Source: Mycobacterium colombiense (GTDB lineage Bacteria; Actinomycetota; Actinomycetes; Mycobacteriales; Mycobacteriaceae). Taken from it: DNA of 64,000 bases. The stretch lies in the NCBI RefSeq assembly GCF_001672755.1, contig NZ_LZKI01000189.1, forward strand, positions 81,625-145,624, read 5' to 3'. Every line of letters begins with the position of its first letter. The first letter of the stretch is position 1. Positions 63,106 to 64,000 of the stretch are shown piece by piece. The position numbers and the translations under genes are program-made. The notes under the pieces were generated by a model that had not been told where the DNA came from, searched no databases, and saw nothing but the letters and a program-made list of their open reading frames with translations.

Positions 63106-63527
63106 CGCTCGTCGTGCGCGCCGCCATGACCGAGCACCCGATTTCACTGGCCGAGCACGAGGAATTGGTGGGCCACCAGTCGGCGGGGGCCATCGTCGGG
63201 TTCGTCGGCATGATCCGCGACCACGACGGCGGACGGCGGGTGGTGCGCCTGGAGTATTCGGCGCACCCGTCGGCCGAGCAGGTCATCGCCGATGTGGTGG
63301 CCGAGGTGGCCGACCAGTCCAGCGGGGTGCGTGCCGTCGCCGCCAGTCACCGGATCGGCGCGCTGCGCATCGGAGAGGCGGCGCTGGTGGCGGCCGTCGC
63401 CGCCGACCACCGGCAGGCGGCGTTCGCCACCTGTGCGCACCTGGTGGACACCATTAAGGCACGGCTACCGGTGTGGAAGCACCAATTCTTCGCCGACGGC
63501 ACCGAGGAGTGGGTGGGCTCGGCCTGA
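63102..63527 (+). CDS. moaE2: Molybdopterin synthase large subunit MoaE (moaE2)
   Basis: 141 aa. MoaE core: GAIVGFVGMIRDHDGGR near 28-44, SHRIGALRIGEAAL near 84 and VWKHQFFADGTEEW with the catalytic Lys near 127. Transfers dithiolene sulfur to cPMP with MoaD, encoded elsewhere. Last gene of the rightward moa operon; a bidirectional terminator follows before convergent rpfA. Confidence 0.95.
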   Translation: MTLVVRAAMTEHPISLAEHEELVGHQSAGAIVGFVGMIRDHDGGRRVVRLEYSAHPSAEQVIADVVAEVADQSSGVRAVAASHRIGALRIGEAALVAAVAADHRQAAFATCAHLVDTIKARLPVWKHQFFADGTEEWVGSA

Positions 63528-63583
63528 CGCCGTAGACACGTCGGCCTTACAGTCGACCACCCGTAATGGTGCGCCGTGCCCGA

Positions 63584-63615
63584 CACGCCCCGAATAGGAG
63601 GGTTTTCGGGGCGTG
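63584..63615. terminator. Bidirectional terminator between moaE2 and rpfA
   Basis: Stem of 11 bp (CACGCCCCGAA at 63584-63594 and TTCGGGGCGTG at 63605-63615) with a 10-nt loop. Lies between two convergent genes, so it can serve both. Confidence 0.75.
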
Positions 63616-63632
63616 CGGGGAGTGTGGCGGGG

Positions 63633-64000
63633 TCAGGCGCTGGGCGACGGCTGAGCGAGAGCGTCCAGCGCGTCGTTGCCCTGAACGTCCTGGGCCCGGA
63701 TGGCGTCCCACAGTTGCTGGGTGTAGCCGGCCTCGGAAACATGCTGCGGCATGCCGGCCGGTACGAAACCGTGGAAGTCGGTGTCCACGACGGGCGGTGC
63801 ATCCGCTGGGGGTGCGGGCGGCATCGCGTCGGCCGGAGGCGGGACATCGGCCGGCGGTGCCGGCGGCAGGTCCACCGGCGGCGCGGGTGGGACGTCGGCC
63901 GGGGGAGCGGGCGGCAGATCCGGCGGGGGCGGCGGACGACGCCGGCGAGCGCCGCGCCGGGGGGGGGGGGCGGGGGGGGGGGCGGCGCGGGGTGGGGGCG
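63633..64000 (-). CDS. rpfA: Resuscitation-promoting factor RpfA, C-terminal part (cut by window edge)
   Basis: Only the C-terminus is present: a Pro/Ala-rich PPAPPAD repeat tract ending in EAGYTQQLWDAIRAQDVQGNDALDALAQ, which matches the RpfA C-terminal tail and its position after moaE2 in M. tuberculosis. The transglycosylase-like catalytic domain lies beyond the edge. A run of Arg (RRGARRRR, about 63936-63959) interrupts the Pro/Ala pattern next to G-homopolymers, so the frame there may be damaged. Confidence 0.75.
   Translation of the reverse strand, partial: PPPRAAPPPAPPPRRGARRRRPPPPPDLPPAPPADVPPAPPVDLPPAPPADVPPPADAMPPAPPADAPPVVDTDFHGFVPAGMPQHVSEAGYTQQLWDAIRAQDVQGNDALDALAQPSPSA

Overview
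This window is chromosomal DNA of a slow-growing non-tuberculous Mycobacterium. Evidence: high GC; a complete yrbE-mce operon with mce-associated genes; F420-dependent luciferase-like oxidoreductases; and, from about 41.15 kb to the right edge, a gene order (kdc, SRPBCC, far, SRPBCC, SRPBCC, dapC, fadA, fadB ... XPB helicase, its partner, moaC2, mog, moaE2, rpfA) that matches the M. tuberculosis Rv0853c-Rv0867c block as I remember it. The left 41 kb is not part of that block and looks like an accessory lipid/xenobiotic catabolism island. No tRNA, rRNA, CRISPR array, insertion sequence or phage gene was seen.

Layout. (1) 0-10.2 kb: catabolic enzymes and electron-transfer parts: a ferredoxin (cut by the edge), a NuoF-like flavoprotein, alpha/beta hydrolase, a small Rieske protein, two amidohydrolases, a 3-hydroxyisobutyrate-dehydrogenase-like enzyme, a carboxymuconolactone-decarboxylase-like protein, a nitroreductase and an overlapping pair of acyl-CoA dehydrogenases. 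(2) 10.2-13.8 kb: membrane-anchored esterase, two mce-associated membrane proteins and a secreted protein. (3) 13.9-17.8 kb: SDR-ferredoxin-cytochrome P450 operon, divergent from a CoA transferase. (4) 18.2-27.8 kb: eight-gene yrbEA-yrbEB-mceA-F operon. (5) 27.8-30.5 kb: a second secreted-protein/mce-associated module that mirrors module 2. (6) 30.5-33.7 kb: TetR regulator divergent from a four-gene membrane operon with orphan cytochrome-oxidase subunit III- and IV-like proteins. (7) 33.7-41.1 kb: second P450 with divergent TetR, enoyl-CoA hydratase with a secreted protein, LpqH-like lipoprotein, third amidohydrolase, FadD3-like CoA ligase with a duplicated-domain protein, and a Bfd-like ferredoxin. 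(8) 41.15-50.3 kb: conserved block ending in fadA-fadB and a strong terminator. (9) 50.4-57.8 kb: an insertion relative to the M. tuberculosis order, carrying enoyl-CoA hydratase, methyltransferase, two F420 oxidoreductases, a TetR/FAD-monooxygenase divergon, and a DUF35/thiolase pair. (10) 57.8-64 kb: conserved block resumes with XPB, its partner, molybdopterin genes and rpfA, whose C-terminus is cut by the edge.

How the parts may work together: the Mce complex would import a hydrophobic substrate. P450s with ferredoxins (possibly reduced by the NuoF-like flavoprotein) would oxidise it. CoA ligase/CoA transferase, FadE pair, hydratase, FadA/FadB and thiolase-like enzymes would degrade side chains by beta-oxidation, and amidohydrolases and hydrolases would act on ring or acid intermediates. 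A recurring inverted repeat, GAGAAT-N3-ATTCTC or a close variant, lies upstream of several of the scattered catabolic units. It suggests that much of the left island is one regulon under a repressor not obviously encoded here. Many genes also show a TANNNT box 5-8 nt before an ATG/GTG, as expected for mycobacterial leaderless transcripts. Functional assignments come from reading motifs by eye and from family knowledge; no database search was run.
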